Shown one piece after another: positions 1-8,775 of a DNA stretch of 64,000 bases. The translations under genes were made by a program, and so were the position numbers. How positions within the stretch are numbered: the stretch's first letter is position 1; each line of letters starts with the position of its first letter. The notes under the pieces were generated by a model, which saw nothing but the letters and a program-made list of their open reading frames with translations, was not told the origin of the DNA and made no database searches. Source of the stretch: Candidatus Marinarcus aquaticus (GTDB lineage Bacteria > Campylobacterota > Campylobacteria > Campylobacterales > Arcobacteraceae); assembly GCF_004116335.1 (NCBI RefSeq), contig NZ_PDKN01000003.1, forward strand, positions 306,021 through 370,020, written 5' to 3'.

Positions 1-270
1 AATGATCATAGGCATTCCTGAAATATTGGCGATAAACGCTGCTTGATGTTGGGTTAAAAAGCCCGCAGGTTGCTTGGATAAAAACTCATTCACTTCAGCA
101 CCCGTGCTTTTTTCAAAAGAGACCAATAAGAGTTTGAGGTTTTTGCCCACACTTTTTTTGACATCAAATTGATTCGCCAATGAAAAAGGTGCAATCGTAT
201 CATGCACCTTAAAAGGTTGAGCCAATAACACTGTTGAAGCAAAGATTATTGGCAGAAGAAATCGTAACAT
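1..270 (-). CDS. Truncated secreted protein, N-terminal 90 residues
   Basis: The reading frame starts at the ATG at 268-270 and runs off the left edge, so only 90 residues are visible. It begins MLRFLLPIIFASTVLLAQPF, a typical Sec signal peptide, so the mature protein should be periplasmic. The next stretch (KVHDTIAPFSLANQFDV) and the following LKLLLVSFEKS strand resemble the start of small secreted thioredoxin-fold proteins, but no CxxC motif lies in the visible part. The ATG overlaps the TAA of the YceI gene by one base, and GGAG just before that stop is its ribosome binding site, so it is the last visible gene of the minus-strand operon. The function is unknown. Confidence 0.7.
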   Translation of the reverse strand, partial: MLRFLLPIIFASTVLLAQPFKVHDTIAPFSLANQFDVKKSVGKNLKLLLVSFEKSTGAEVNEFLSKQPAGFLTQHQAAFIANISGMPMII

Positions 271-800
271 TATGGCTCCTTTGTATAGCTAAGGGTATAG
301 GTGATGTCAATTTTATTTCGTACAGTTAAAAATAGAAGGGTAGGCGGTTCCATTCCAAAATCGGTCAATAAAATATCAAAAGCTCCATTGAGTTTAAGTT
401 CACTGTTATTTTGTTCTACAACGGCTTGTGAGGTGATTTTCTTCTTAATACCATTGAGTGTTAAATAGCCTTCAATCGTATAGTTCTCATCATTTTTAAG
501 CACATTGATCATATCAAAAGTGATGGTGGGATGAACGGCCGTGTTGAGCAGTTCATACATATTTAAATCGCGTTTAGGCGTATCACTTTTAAGGCTCATT
601 GAATCAAGTTTCACCTCTCCTCGTAAAGACTCTAAGCCTGAATCATCGTGATGCAATTGTGAACTGATTTGTGTGGTGGCTGGATTGATATCGCTGTCGC
701 CAAACACTTCCGTGTGAGCTTGAATCACTCCTTCTTGAATGGTCCATTCTGAAGCTTGAGAAAAAAGCGCTAAAAGCGCAACAAGAATTAATTTATACAT
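270..800 (-). CDS. YceI family periplasmic protein
   Basis: This 176-residue protein has a signal peptide (residues 1-17, ending QAS) followed by a YceI-type lipocalin-like beta barrel. Family features seen are the central HPTITFDM segment, the GYLTLNGIKKKIT strand and the closing TDFGMEPP / VRNKIDITYTL strands. YceI proteins bind isoprenoid or other amphipathic ligands in the periplasm, and many sit beside cytochrome or quinone-linked genes. The start overlaps the end of the upstream membrane-protein gene by 13 bases, so translation is probably coupled. The ligand here cannot be told from sequence; a role in quinone or lipid handling for the upstream oxidase-like protein is inference. Confidence 0.85.
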   Translation of the reverse strand: MYKLILVALLALFSQASEWTIQEGVIQAHTEVFGDSDINPATTQISSQLHHDDSGLESLRGEVKLDSMSLKSDTPKRDLNMYELLNTAVHPTITFDMINVLKNDENYTIEGYLTLNGIKKKITSQAVVEQNNSELKLNGAFDILLTDFGMEPPTLLFLTVRNKIDITYTLSYTKEP

Positions 801-1756
801 GGGGTCTCCTTTGTGTGAATAAAATGAGTACTGATCAGTTTAATGCTGGCCAGAAAAAACAAAAATGGTACAAAAATGGTGAGGTTTTCTAAAGCAACAA
901 AAAGTCCTGCGCCTGAAGCAAACCATCCAATAAAGACCATATACACGGCAAGTGTTTTAAGCTCCTTTTGTATTAAGCTTTGTAAAATCACTACGTTGTA
1001 GTACGAAATCACAAAAGGATAAACAAATGAGAGCAACAACGGTTCTTGCATAAAATACAACAAATAACTCAATGCAAAGAGTGAGATAATGATCAGCTCT
1101 TTTTGATTTTTGTGGAAAGTCAGTGTTAATGCGGCTACCACACCAAGGATGTGAAAAAGTGCAATTTCAACACTGTAACCATCTCTCCAAATTGAGACAG
1201 AGAGGTCTCTTGAAAGGGTTTCAAAAAGTGTTGAGTCTAAAAATATCCATAATACCATCGCAAACAAAGAGAAAGGTTCACTTTTGAGTTGTACCACTTT
1301 TTTATCGGGTAAAAAGAGTGAACATAACAACGTTATGAGGGTTAATGCAATCGCAATGTTGCCTCTTTGTTCCACAGGATAGGTGAATAAAAAAGTTCCT
1401 GCGGTGTAAGAGATGGCTAAGGCCATACCTAACACAAACACATTGGCTCGTTTGAGTTCATTGATTAATAAAGGTGCCAATGCTCCCACTGAGATACCCA
1501 AAAGAAACAAAAACAGTACGGAAAGGTTAGGATAAAACAGCGTCATCAAAAGTTGTAACGATAAAAAGAGTTTTATCTTATGATGGTTGCTTGTTTTAAT
1601 ATAAAAACTCAATAATGAACCAATCACCCCACCAATTGGAAGGGGCGCAATTAATACTATATTGGATGAAAAATACTCTACAATGCCTGTTTGTGCAATT
1701 AATAGATAGTAGCACAATTCAAAGGCGATAAAAAAAGTTAACGCTACTCGTTGCAT
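788..1756 (-). CDS. Polytopic membrane protein, MFS-like
   Basis: A 322-residue, very hydrophobic protein with about ten predicted membrane spans and short loops. The GGVIGSLLSFYIK and LLGISVGALAPLLINE segments look like half of a major facilitator fold, but the usual MFS loop motif is weak and the protein is shorter than a full 12-helix carrier. It overlaps the haem-copper-like gene by 13 bases upstream and the YceI gene by 13 bases downstream. A transport or assembly role for the neighbouring oxidase-like protein is possible but unproven. I do not recognise a specific family. Confidence 0.6.
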   Translation of the reverse strand: MQRVALTFFIAFELCYYLLIAQTGIVEYFSSNIVLIAPLPIGGVIGSLLSFYIKTSNHHKIKLFLSLQLLMTLFYPNLSVLFLFLLGISVGALAPLLINELKRANVFVLGMALAISYTAGTFLFTYPVEQRGNIAIALTLITLLCSLFLPDKKVVQLKSEPFSLFAMVLWIFLDSTLFETLSRDLSVSIWRDGYSVEIALFHILGVVAALTLTFHKNQKELIIISLFALSYLLYFMQEPLLLSFVYPFVISYYNVVILQSLIQKELKTLAVYMVFIGWFASGAGLFVALENLTIFVPFLFFLASIKLISTHFIHTKETPCIN

Positions 1757-3306
1757 GTTCTCTCCTTATGTGAAAACAAAATAAGATAGGCAGAGGCAAA
1801 AACAAGGTCAAAAAGAGCAATTAAAAGTGCCACAATGCCCAACGTTTGATTGAAAAAAAGTGCCATAAAAACAGAGGACACCACAATACGAACCATCACG
1901 GTATAAAGGGTTAAAATATGTTGGTATGTTGGGTGTTTTAATGCCAAGTAGTGTGCCACACCGGTCATAGAAACAAAAGCAAATACCACATACTCATACG
2001 AGCCATTGAAATCAAATCCCAAAAGAGGATAGATAAAACTCGATAACAGAATTAAAAACAGACCTCCCAAACCATCTGCTAATACACCCAATAGATTGTA
2101 GTACTGCAACGCAGTTAATTCAAAATTGCACTTGACAAATGTAAGCAAACTGGAGATGGCAATCCCTCCAAAGAGTGTTCGAAGTATCCAAAGAGGTTCT
2201 GTACTGATATTGAGAAAATCAGCTTGCACAAAACCATTGAGGGTTAAAACAGTAAAGATACCCAAAAGACCAATTAAATAACGAACATAAAAGGCTTTTT
2301 GTTTAAGTGCATCAATATGGTTGGCAAACATGGAAATGACCATAAAGAAAACCCCTATGCCCATGGCGACATGTGCATGAGCAACCACCAAATCATTTCG
2401 GTGAAAGACCCATCTAAGCTCTGGAATAAACAGAATATTGCCTTGTATATCCACAAACAAAAAAGCCCCCACTGAAATCAAAAGAGCATAAAAAGAGGCA
2501 TTTGACATCTTGGAATCTTTTAACCATCGGTAGAGTAATGGCACATACAAAAGGGTCAAGTATTGTAAAAACCACTCTTGGTTATACGTTAACGCATCCA
2601 CAAAACTTCGGTACAACACTGAACCAAAGTAAAAGACTGTTGGAATAATCCAAAGGGCATTCCATCGGGCGATAAACGGTTCATCGTTTAAAAGTTTAAT
2701 AATCAGATAATAAATTGGAATCAAGGACAAGCTCATGCCCAAGGTGTTGTCTCCATGAGGTCCAGTAACCGTGCTTTCCACTTGTCCAATAATTGGATTC
2801 ATTAAAATCAAAAGAGCAAACGGTGCAATAAAAACAATACGTAAACAGACCTTCACCCACAGTGGTTTAACTTTGTAAAGTTGAATGAATTTATACAATG
2901 CCACAATATAAAAAAGTCCTGCCATTGCTAAAAGAAAATTGAGTTCATAAGGGAAATCATAAAAAGCCAAACCTCGAGTGTTTCCAAAAAGCAAAGCACT
3001 CATCATAAAAATTAAAAAGATATACCAAAAGAGTGTGTATAAGTTTAAATATCGCAATCCATCTTGGGAATTCCCCGCTTCTTTGTAAATCAATAAAAAC
3101 GGCAAATACGAAAGCATCAAAGGCACAAAACCATACAGCATCAAGGAAATATGCAGTGAACGCATATTGGATGGCAGAAGTATGGTTGAATCAAGGTTGT
3201 AGCCTAATAAATTGATTGAATAAATCAAACCAAACAATAACCCCACTGCAAAAAATGCCAAGGATATTTGGAAATGCCGTTGAATAAAACTATTGAAGTT
3301 GTCCAT
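1744..3306 (-). CDS. Divergent haem-copper oxidase subunit I-like protein
   Basis: A 520-residue protein with about twelve to fourteen membrane helices. It aligns by eye with cbb3/NorB-type subunit I. RSLHISLMLYG (H52) matches the helix II low-spin haem ligand. GPHGDNTLG (H184) matches the helix VI Cu(B)/Fe(B) ligand. VVAHAHVAMG (H310, H312) matches the helix X haem ligand pair. The helix VII histidine pair that completes the metal site is absent: the aligned region (about residues 228-245) holds SVLYRSFVDAL, with D237 as the nearest candidate ligand. It may be a nitric oxide reductase variant with altered metal ligands, a haem sensor, or a non-catalytic relative. The 5' end overlaps the ABC ATPase gene by 17 bases. 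No cytochrome c subunit gene lies beside it. Confidence 0.65.
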   Translation of the reverse strand: MDNFNSFIQRHFQISLAFFAVGLLFGLIYSINLLGYNLDSTILLPSNMRSLHISLMLYGFVPLMLSYLPFLLIYKEAGNSQDGLRYLNLYTLFWYIFLIFMMSALLFGNTRGLAFYDFPYELNFLLAMAGLFYIVALYKFIQLYKVKPLWVKVCLRIVFIAPFALLILMNPIIGQVESTVTGPHGDNTLGMSLSLIPIYYLIIKLLNDEPFIARWNALWIIPTVFYFGSVLYRSFVDALTYNQEWFLQYLTLLYVPLLYRWLKDSKMSNASFYALLISVGAFLFVDIQGNILFIPELRWVFHRNDLVVAHAHVAMGIGVFFMVISMFANHIDALKQKAFYVRYLIGLLGIFTVLTLNGFVQADFLNISTEPLWILRTLFGGIAISSLLTFVKCNFELTALQYYNLLGVLADGLGGLFLILLSSFIYPLLGFDFNGSYEYVVFAFVSMTGVAHYLALKHPTYQHILTLYTVMVRIVVSSVFMALFFNQTLGIVALLIALFDLVFASAYLILFSHKERTCNE

Positions 3307-3913
3307 CTTTTACCTCGTAAACGTTGTTGGCCAATTGGGCCAATTTTAAATCGTGTGTTGCAACCACAATGGTCGTACCCTTGTCACTTAACTCTTTAAA
3401 GAGATTAAAAACATTAAGCGAATTGTGTGAGTCTAAGTTTCCTGTGGGTTCATCTGCAAAGATGACTTTGGGCTGATTAATCAAGGCTCGTGCAATCGCT
3501 GCTCGTTGTTTTTGTCCTCCTGAGACTTCATTGGGAAAACGTTTTTGAATGTTTTGAATGTCCAAACGCTCAAATAAAGCTTCAATCTCTTTTGAAGTTG
3601 CCTGTTCGTTTGCAATTTGGATGTTCTCTTGAAGCGTTAAGTAGTTGATTAAGTAGTGAAATTGAAAAATAAAACCAATGTTTTGTTGTCTGAATGTGTC
3701 AATATTGGTTATGTCTTTATAGTTGGTTTGTTCAAAAAAGAGTTCACCCTTGCTTGGTTTAAGAAGCGTTGAAAGAATACTCAGAAGCGTTGATTTCCCA
3801 CTGCCACTCTCACCTGTGATAGCAATGAAATCTCCTTTATTGATTTGTAAATTGATGTTATCCAAGGCCATGTCATGGTTATATGAGTGATAAAGGTTTT
3901 GTGCTCGTATCAT
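3290..3913 (-). CDS. ABC transporter ATPase, LolD/MacB type
   Basis: A 207-residue ATPase subunit with all the motifs: Walker A GESGSGKST (about residue 36), Q-loop FIFQFHYL, signature VSGGQKQR, Walker B VIFADEPTGNLD and the switch histidine in VVATHDL. The DEPTGNLD extension is typical of the LolD/MacB/FtsE group, which works with FtsX-like permeases. These are mechanotransmission systems acting on lipoproteins, peptides or other envelope substrates rather than simple channels. It overlaps the permease start/stop by four bases and the haem-copper-like gene by 17. The substrate is unknown. Confidence 0.9.
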   Translation of the reverse strand: MIRAQNLYHSYNHDMALDNINLQINKGDFIAITGESGSGKSTLLSILSTLLKPSKGELFFEQTNYKDITNIDTFRQQNIGFIFQFHYLINYLTLQENIQIANEQATSKEIEALFERLDIQNIQKRFPNEVSGGQKQRAAIARALINQPKVIFADEPTGNLDSHNSLNVFNLFKELSDKGTTIVVATHDLKLAQLANNVYEVKDGQLQ

Positions 3914-4989
3914 ATCTTTGTTCCTTGAATTAAAATCACGGGGTCTGTTTTAGAAGCATTCAGTGCTGGAATAATAGATCCAATGATGGACATGGCAATG
4001 GATGCACTAAAAATAAACAGTGCTAAACTTGACGAAATTTCGCCGTTGACATATCCTTGTAAGGTGGTGCTTTGTTTGATGATAAAAAGCACGATATGCG
4101 CAATAAAAAAAGCACTGATGTAACTTAAAAAGCCTAAGATAAAACTCTCAGATACAATTTGAGCAATGATTTTTCGCATGGATATACCAATGGCTCTTTT
4201 GATGCCAAACTCCGTTTTTCTTTGATTGATGGTGATACTCATGATGCTGACAATGCTCAATAAACCCATGCAAAATGCAATAAGTGAAACCGCATAGGAT
4301 GAGGTTTTAATGATTTTAAACTGATTATAATTCTCTACAAAGTTTTGAGTTGATGTGGCTTCAATCTCACTGCTTAAGGCTTCAATTTCAGATTTGATGT
4401 CATCAATGTTGCTTTCAAGTTGGGTATTGACCATGAGCATGGAGGCGCTTTTGTTAAACAATGCACTGGCATCTTCAATGTTTAAAACCACACCCCCATT
4501 TTCAAACCCAATATCGCTTTTAAAAACACCTGCGATTTTATAAGACTTGTTGGCAATAGTGACTTGGGTTTTATTCATAAGGTTTTTATACACAGACTCA
4601 CCTAACATCACTTCGTTGTTTTGAGGATAATTGCCTTGGGTTAAGGTGTAGTTTGAAAAACGATTTTGGCTTACCCCATAAACAGCAACAATGGGGAGTT
4701 GTTCTACGGGTGTGGCTCCTACAATAATGGCAGAGCTTTTGACTACCCCTTCTATTTGATCGATTTTATCAAGCAGTTGAATATTGACATTAGAAAAGAA
4801 AGTATCTGAGATTTTGGCTTGTGTGACGATGATATCACCGTCGCTTTTCAAAATGGAGGAGTACATAGAGATAACACCGTTTGATATGGCCGTAATTAAA
4901 AATATCGAGGTGATTGAAAAAATCAAGCTCAAATATATCAAAAGTGTTTTGAGGCGGTTCGCTTTTAGTGCCTTTAATGCTTGTCTCAT
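3910..4989 (-). CDS. FtsX/MacB-like ABC permease
   Basis: A 359-residue inner-membrane protein with one N-terminal helix (residues 18-40), a large periplasmic MacB-PCD-like domain (about 45-230) and three C-terminal helices (about 232-345), the normal FtsX/MacB layout. The cytoplasmic loop with KRAIGISMRKI after helix 2 is the usual coupling region. It is the first gene of the operon; AAAGGAAG lies just before the ATG. The promoter region contains three 11-bp direct repeats (5026-5058). It pairs with the ATPase at 3290-3913. Such a transporter beside a haem-copper-like subunit suggests an assembly or maturation function, which is inference. Confidence 0.85.
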   Translation of the reverse strand: MRQALKALKANRLKTLLIYLSLIFSITSIFLITAISNGVISMYSSILKSDGDIIVTQAKISDTFFSNVNIQLLDKIDQIEGVVKSSAIIVGATPVEQLPIVAVYGVSQNRFSNYTLTQGNYPQNNEVMLGESVYKNLMNKTQVTIANKSYKIAGVFKSDIGFENGGVVLNIEDASALFNKSASMLMVNTQLESNIDDIKSEIEALSSEIEATSTQNFVENYNQFKIIKTSSYAVSLIAFCMGLLSIVSIMSITINQRKTEFGIKRAIGISMRKIIAQIVSESFILGFLSYISAFFIAHIVLFIIKQSTTLQGYVNGEISSSLALFIFSASIAMSIIGSIIPALNASKTDPVILIQGTKI

Positions 4990-5025
4990 TAACTTCCTTT
5001 CCTTAATATGTTGAAAGTCTATAAA

Positions 5026-5058
5026 ATGTATATGAAACGATTATGAAATGATTATGAA
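5026..5058 (-). promoter_or_regulatory. Three tandem 11-bp direct repeats, likely activator site
   Basis: Read on the plus strand, three adjacent units (ATGTATATGAA, ACGATTATGAA, ATGATTATGAA) repeat exactly every 11 bases, one DNA turn. They lie 37-69 bases before the ATG of the FtsX-like gene, just upstream of a possible -10 (TATAGA on the minus strand, about 5016-5021). Tandem direct repeats at helical spacing in this place are typical of OmpR/PhoB-type regulators. The regulator is not identified. Confidence 0.5.
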
Positions 5059-5136
5059 TTTTTGTTCATATTTCTTTTTAACGGTAAAATCGAGCATTAA
5101 TCTTAAAACAACACAGTAAATTAAGCAAACTTTTAG

Positions 5137-5142
5137 TATAAT
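5137..5142 (+). promoter_or_regulatory. typA promoter -10 box
   Basis: TATAAT at 5137-5142 lies 29 bases before the typA ATG. No good -35 box is visible; a T/A-rich upstream stretch is present instead, as is usual for sigma-70 promoters in Campylobacterota. Confidence 0.6.
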
Positions 5143-5170
5143 CGCGAAAATTTTAAACTAAAGAGAATGA

Positions 5171-6985
5171 ATGAGAGATATCAGAAATATTGCCGTTATC
5201 GCACACGTTGACCACGGTAAAACAACATTAGTCGATGAATTATTGAAACAATCAGGAACATTTTCAGCACACCAAGAAGTGGATGAGCGTGTGATGGACA
5301 GCAATGACATCGAAAAAGAGAGAGGGATTACCATCCTTTCAAAAAATACAGCCATTGATTACGAAGGTGTACGAATCAACATCATCGACACTCCAGGGCA
5401 CGCCGACTTTGGTGGAGAAGTTGAGCGGGTTTTAAAGATGGTTGACTGTGTACTTCTTCTTGTAGATGCACAAGAGGGTGTTATGCCACAAACAAAATTC
5501 GTGGTTAAAAAAGCACTTTCATTGGGACACAAACCAATCGTAGTGGTGAACAAAATTGATAAACCAGCTGCTGAACCAGACAGAGTGGTGGATGAAGTGT
5601 TTGACCTGTTTGCACAAATGGATGCAACAGAAGAGCAACTTGAATTCCCAGTCATTTACGCAGCAGCTCGTGATGGGTATGCACGATACGATGCAGAAGA
5701 TGGAAACATGGATTTAAAACCACTGTTTGAAACCATCTTAACACACGTTCCAAAACCAGATGGCAGTGAAGAGAATGGATTACAACTTCAAGTATTCACA
5801 TTGGATTATGATAACTTCATTGGAAAAATCGGGATTGCACGTATCTTTAATGGAACCATCTCTCAAGGTGAAACGGTTCTTTTATGTAAAGCCGACGGCG
5901 AAAAAGTCAGAGGACGTGTGACCAAACTGATTGGATTTAAAGGTTTAGAGCGAATCGAAGTTAAAACTGTAGGTGCAGGTGATATTTGTGCCGTTGCTGG
6001 TTTTGAAACGGTTGATGTAGGGGACTCTTTATGTGATCCTGCAAACCCAATGCCATTAGATCCTATGCACATTGAAGAACCAACTCTTTCTGTTACGTTT
6101 GCTGTTAATGACTCTCCATTAGCTGGAACAGAAGGGAAGTATGTAACTTCAAATAAAATTGATGAAAGACTTGCAGCAGAGATGAACACCAATATTGCAA
6201 TGAATTATGAGCAAATTGGTGAGGGTAAATTTAAAGTAAACGGAAGAGGTGAACTTCAAATTACGATTTTAGCTGAGAACATGAGACGAGAAGGGTTTGA
6301 GTTCTCAATTGGTCGACCAGAAGTTATTACTAAAGAAGAAAACGGTGTGAAAATGGAACCATTCGAGCATTTAGTAATTGATACGCCAGATGAGTTCTCA
6401 GGAGCCATCATTGAGAAACTGGGGAAAAGAAAAGCCAATATGACCAACATGGTACCAATGGGTAGTGGGTCTACTCGATTAGAGTTTGAAATTCCTGCAC
6501 GAGGATTGATTGGTATTCGAACAGAATTCTTAACTGAAACAAAAGGTGAGGGTGTTATGAACCACTCATTCTTAGAGTTCAGACCATACTCTGGAACCGT
6601 TGAATCTAGAAAATATGGAGCATTGGTCTCTATGGAGAACGGTGAAGCATTAGGGTACTCTATTTTTAACTTACAAGAGCGTGGAATCATGTTCATTAAA
6701 CCACAAGATAAAGTATATGTGGGGATGGTGATTGGTGAGCATGCCAAAGGGAATGATTTGGATGTTAACCCAATTAAAGGAAAACAGCTTACTAACGTTC
6801 GTGCATCAGGAAGCGATGATGCCATTAAACTTGTACCACCAAGAACCATGTCTTTAGAAAATGCGTTAGAGTGGATTGAAGATGATGAGTTGGTAGAAGT
6901 GACTCCTATCTCTGTTCGTGTAAGAAAAAGAGACCTTGACCCAACTTCAAGAAAAAGAGCCGCTAAAAAAGCGAAATTTGAATAG
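5171..6985 (+). CDS. typA: Ribosome-associated GTPase TypA/BipA
   Basis: A 604-residue translational GTPase of normal length. The G domain carries G1 AHVDHGKT (residues 11-18), the [18 protein letters not shown] switch region, G3 DTPGHADF and G4 [11 protein letters not shown]-like domains follow, ending in the BipA-specific C-terminal domain with [23 protein letters not shown]. BipA binds the ribosome and aids 50S assembly and growth under cold or other stress. The ATG at 5171 follows AAGAGA; an ATG at 5167 is out of frame. The gene stands alone between divergent and unrelated genes and is followed by unusual hairpin repeats before its terminator. Confidence 0.97.
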   Translation: MRDIRNIAVIAHVDHGKTTLVDELLKQSGTFSAHQEVDERVMDSNDIEKERGITILSKNTAIDYEGVRINIIDTPGHADFGGEVERVLKMVDCVLLLVDAQEGVMPQTKFVVKKALSLGHKPIVVVNKIDKPAAEPDRVVDEVFDLFAQMDATEEQLEFPVIYAAARDGYARYDAEDGNMDLKPLFETILTHVPKPDGSEENGLQLQVFTLDYDNFIGKIGIARIFNGTISQGETVLLCKADGEKVRGRVTKLIGFKGLERIEVKTVGAGDICAVAGFETVDVGDSLCDPANPMPLDPMHIEEPTLSVTFAVNDSPLAGTEGKYVTSNKIDERLAAEMNTNIAMNYEQIGEGKFKVNGRGELQITILAENMRREGFEFSIGRPEVITKEENGVKMEPFEHLVIDTPDEFSGAIIEKLGKRKANMTNMVPMGSGSTRLEFEIPARGLIGIRTEFLTETKGEGVMNHSFLEFRPYSGTVESRKYGALVSMENGEALGYSIFNLQERGIMFIKPQDKVYVGMVIGEHAKGNDLDVNPIKGKQLTNVRASGSDDAIKLVPPRTMSLENALEWIEDDELVEVTPISVRVRKRDLDPTSRKRAAKKAKFE

Positions 6986-7010
6986 ACGAAAACCGGCGAA
7001 TACGAAATAT

Positions 7011-7233
7011 TGAAGCAGTTTGCTTCAATATTGAGAAAATACTTTTCAAAAAAAGTTCAGCGAGATTTGAAGCAGTTTGCTTCAATATTGAGAAAATATC
7101 TTTATTAAAGAGAATCAGCGAAACTTTAAATGCGGTTCAAGTTTGAACCGCATTTGAATATTGAGAAAATACTTTTCAAAAAAGTTCAGCGAGATTTGAA
7201 GTGAACGTCTTCAATATTAAGAAAAAATTTGAG
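7011..7233 (+). repeat. Four degenerate tandem hairpin repeats behind typA
   Basis: Four units share the tail ATATTGAGAAAATAC and, where complete, TTCAGCGAGATT. Each opens with an inverted repeat: 7011-7027 and 7068-7084 are identical (TGAAGCAGTTTGCTTCA, 57 bases apart); 7128-7155 is a different, perfect 13-bp stem with a two-base loop; 7197-7213 is a weaker GAAG/CTTC stem. The GCGAGATTTGAA in the units resembles GCGAAATTTGAA at the 3' end of typA, as if the gene's tail had been copied repeatedly. No reading frame is evident. Role unknown. Confidence 0.8.
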
Positions 7234-7288
7234 TTGTAAGTAACAAAAAAACGACAAAGTGTTATAAATTTATAAAAAAGTTTAAGTC

Positions 7289-7322
7289 AAAGGGATTCGA
7301 TATTATCGACTCCCTTTTTTAT
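7289..7322 (+). terminator. Rho-independent terminator of typA
   Basis: AGGGA and TCGAT pair with ATCGA and TCCCT around a short loop, followed by a run of T (7315-7321). It closes the typA transcript after the repeats. Confidence 0.85.
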
Positions 7323-7406
7323 TTGACTATTTTTTATCCATTAAAAAGTGTACGATTTAGCCTCCTTTATATTATAATGATTAGTAGAATTATTTGGAGG
7401 TGTGCA

Positions 7407-8774
7407 TTGCCAGATACAAGAAACAGTATTACTGAGATGTTTTGGAAGATTTTTGCTAACCAAAACAGAAAAAAGGTGCAAGAGTTCAAAAAATATATGG
7501 ACAAATTTGCAATTAGTTTTAACCTTTATAAAGATGGTAATTTTATAGAGCGATCACTCCCTTTTGATGTGATACCCAGAATCATGACTGCCAAAGAGTT
7601 TCACACACTGGAAAAAGGGTTGAGTCAACGAATCAAAGCCTTGAATCTTTTTTTAGAAGATTTGTATACCACTAAAAATATCATCAAAGATAAAATCATA
7701 CCAGAGACCTTTATTTATGAAGCCAAAGGCTATTTAAAAGAGCTTGAAGGTTTCTCTCCCCCACAAAAACTTCGAACGCATATCAATGGTATCGATTTGG
7801 TCAAAGACAGTGTGAGTAATGAGTGGATCATTTTAGAAGATAATTTACGAGTACCCAGTGGGGCGAGTTATCCTTTGTCTATTCGAAATACATTTCGAAA
7901 AATCTATCCCGATTTTTTTGAGAAGATGAGCATTAAACCCATCAAAGGGTATGCCGATTTATTAATAGAGTCCATGCAGTATGTCAATTGCGGAGGTATC
8001 AATGTGGTCTTAACGCCAGGCCGATATAATTCTGCTTATTATGAACATGCCTATTTAGCTGAAATTACAGGAGCTCAATTGGTACGTAACAATGAGTTAA
8101 TCGTAGAAAACAAAGTGGTCTATTTTAAAAACTATAATGGCGAAAAAATCAAAGTGGGTGCTATTTACAGACGATTGGACGATGAGTTTTTAGATCCCAC
8201 TTTTTTTAATGAAGAGAGCCTTATTGGTGTGTCAGGTATTATGGAAGCTTATTTGGCGGGTAATGTGGCGATTATGAATGCACCAGGAAATGGTATTGCC
8301 GATGACAAAGGGATTTACTACTTTGTTCCTGATATGATTGAGTATTACTTAAAAGAAGAGCCCATTTTAAAAAATGCGCCTACGTATCTGCCCTATTTTG
8401 AAAAAGATAAAAAGTACATTTTTGAAAACATGAAAAAATTGGTCATCAAAGATGTTGCTGAAGCGGGAGGTTATGGCGTGATGTTTGGACACACGATGTC
8501 AGAAATTCAACTGCAAGATTTAAAAACCATCATTGAAGCCAATCCAAGACGATTTATCGCGCAAGAGCTTATTGAGTTTTATGATGAAGAGTGTTATATC
8601 AATGATGAAATTGTTCCAAGAAAAGCGGACTTCAGAGCCTATGTAGTCATGAGTAAAGAACCCAAAGTATGGAGTTGTGGTTTGACACGATATGCTGTTG
8701 ACGCAGGAAATTATTTGGTGAACTCATCACAAGGTGGAGGGTTTAAAGATACTTGGGTCGTTGAGGAGGCATAA
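7407..8774 (+). CDS. Circularly permuted ATP-grasp protein
   Basis: A 455-residue protein of the DUF404/DUF407 (CP_ATPgrasp) family. Hallmarks are DNLRVPSGASYPL, VVLTPGRYNSAYYEHAYLA, IYRRLDDEFLDP and the C-terminal SQGGGFKDTWVVE. Family members are predicted ATP-dependent amide or peptide ligases, usually encoded with alpha-E and transglutaminase proteins. The frame is open further upstream to a TTG at 7323, but that start overlaps the typA terminator. The TTG at 7407 has GGAGG six bases before it and a TATAAT-like box at about 7371, so I chose it. It is the first gene of the plus-strand arm, with the alpha-E gene two bases after its stop. Confidence 0.88.
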   Translation: MPDTRNSITEMFWKIFANQNRKKVQEFKKYMDKFAISFNLYKDGNFIERSLPFDVIPRIMTAKEFHTLEKGLSQRIKALNLFLEDLYTTKNIIKDKIIPETFIYEAKGYLKELEGFSPPQKLRTHINGIDLVKDSVSNEWIILEDNLRVPSGASYPLSIRNTFRKIYPDFFEKMSIKPIKGYADLLIESMQYVNCGGINVVLTPGRYNSAYYEHAYLAEITGAQLVRNNELIVENKVVYFKNYNGEKIKVGAIYRRLDDEFLDPTFFNEESLIGVSGIMEAYLAGNVAIMNAPGNGIADDKGIYYFVPDMIEYYLKEEPILKNAPTYLPYFEKDKKYIFENMKKLVIKDVAEAGGYGVMFGHTMSEIQLQDLKTIIEANPRRFIAQELIEFYDEECYINDEIVPRKADFRAYVVMSKEPKVWSCGLTRYAVDAGNYLVNSSQGGGFKDTWVVEEA

Positions 8775-8775
8775 G

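Noticed and set aside
6256..6849. Long minus-strand open frame opposite typA (197 codons)
   Set aside because: It lies wholly inside the typA coding sequence, has no ribosome site or recognisable domain, and its length follows from typA codon use.
7011..7233. CRISPR array
   Set aside because: Only four degenerate units, with changing palindromes inside the repeats, no regular spacers and no cas genes in the window.
7323..7406. Upstream extension of the first ATP-grasp gene from TTG 7323
   Set aside because: The start would sit at the T-run of the typA terminator and upstream of the likely promoter; TTG 7407 has GGAGG at good spacing.
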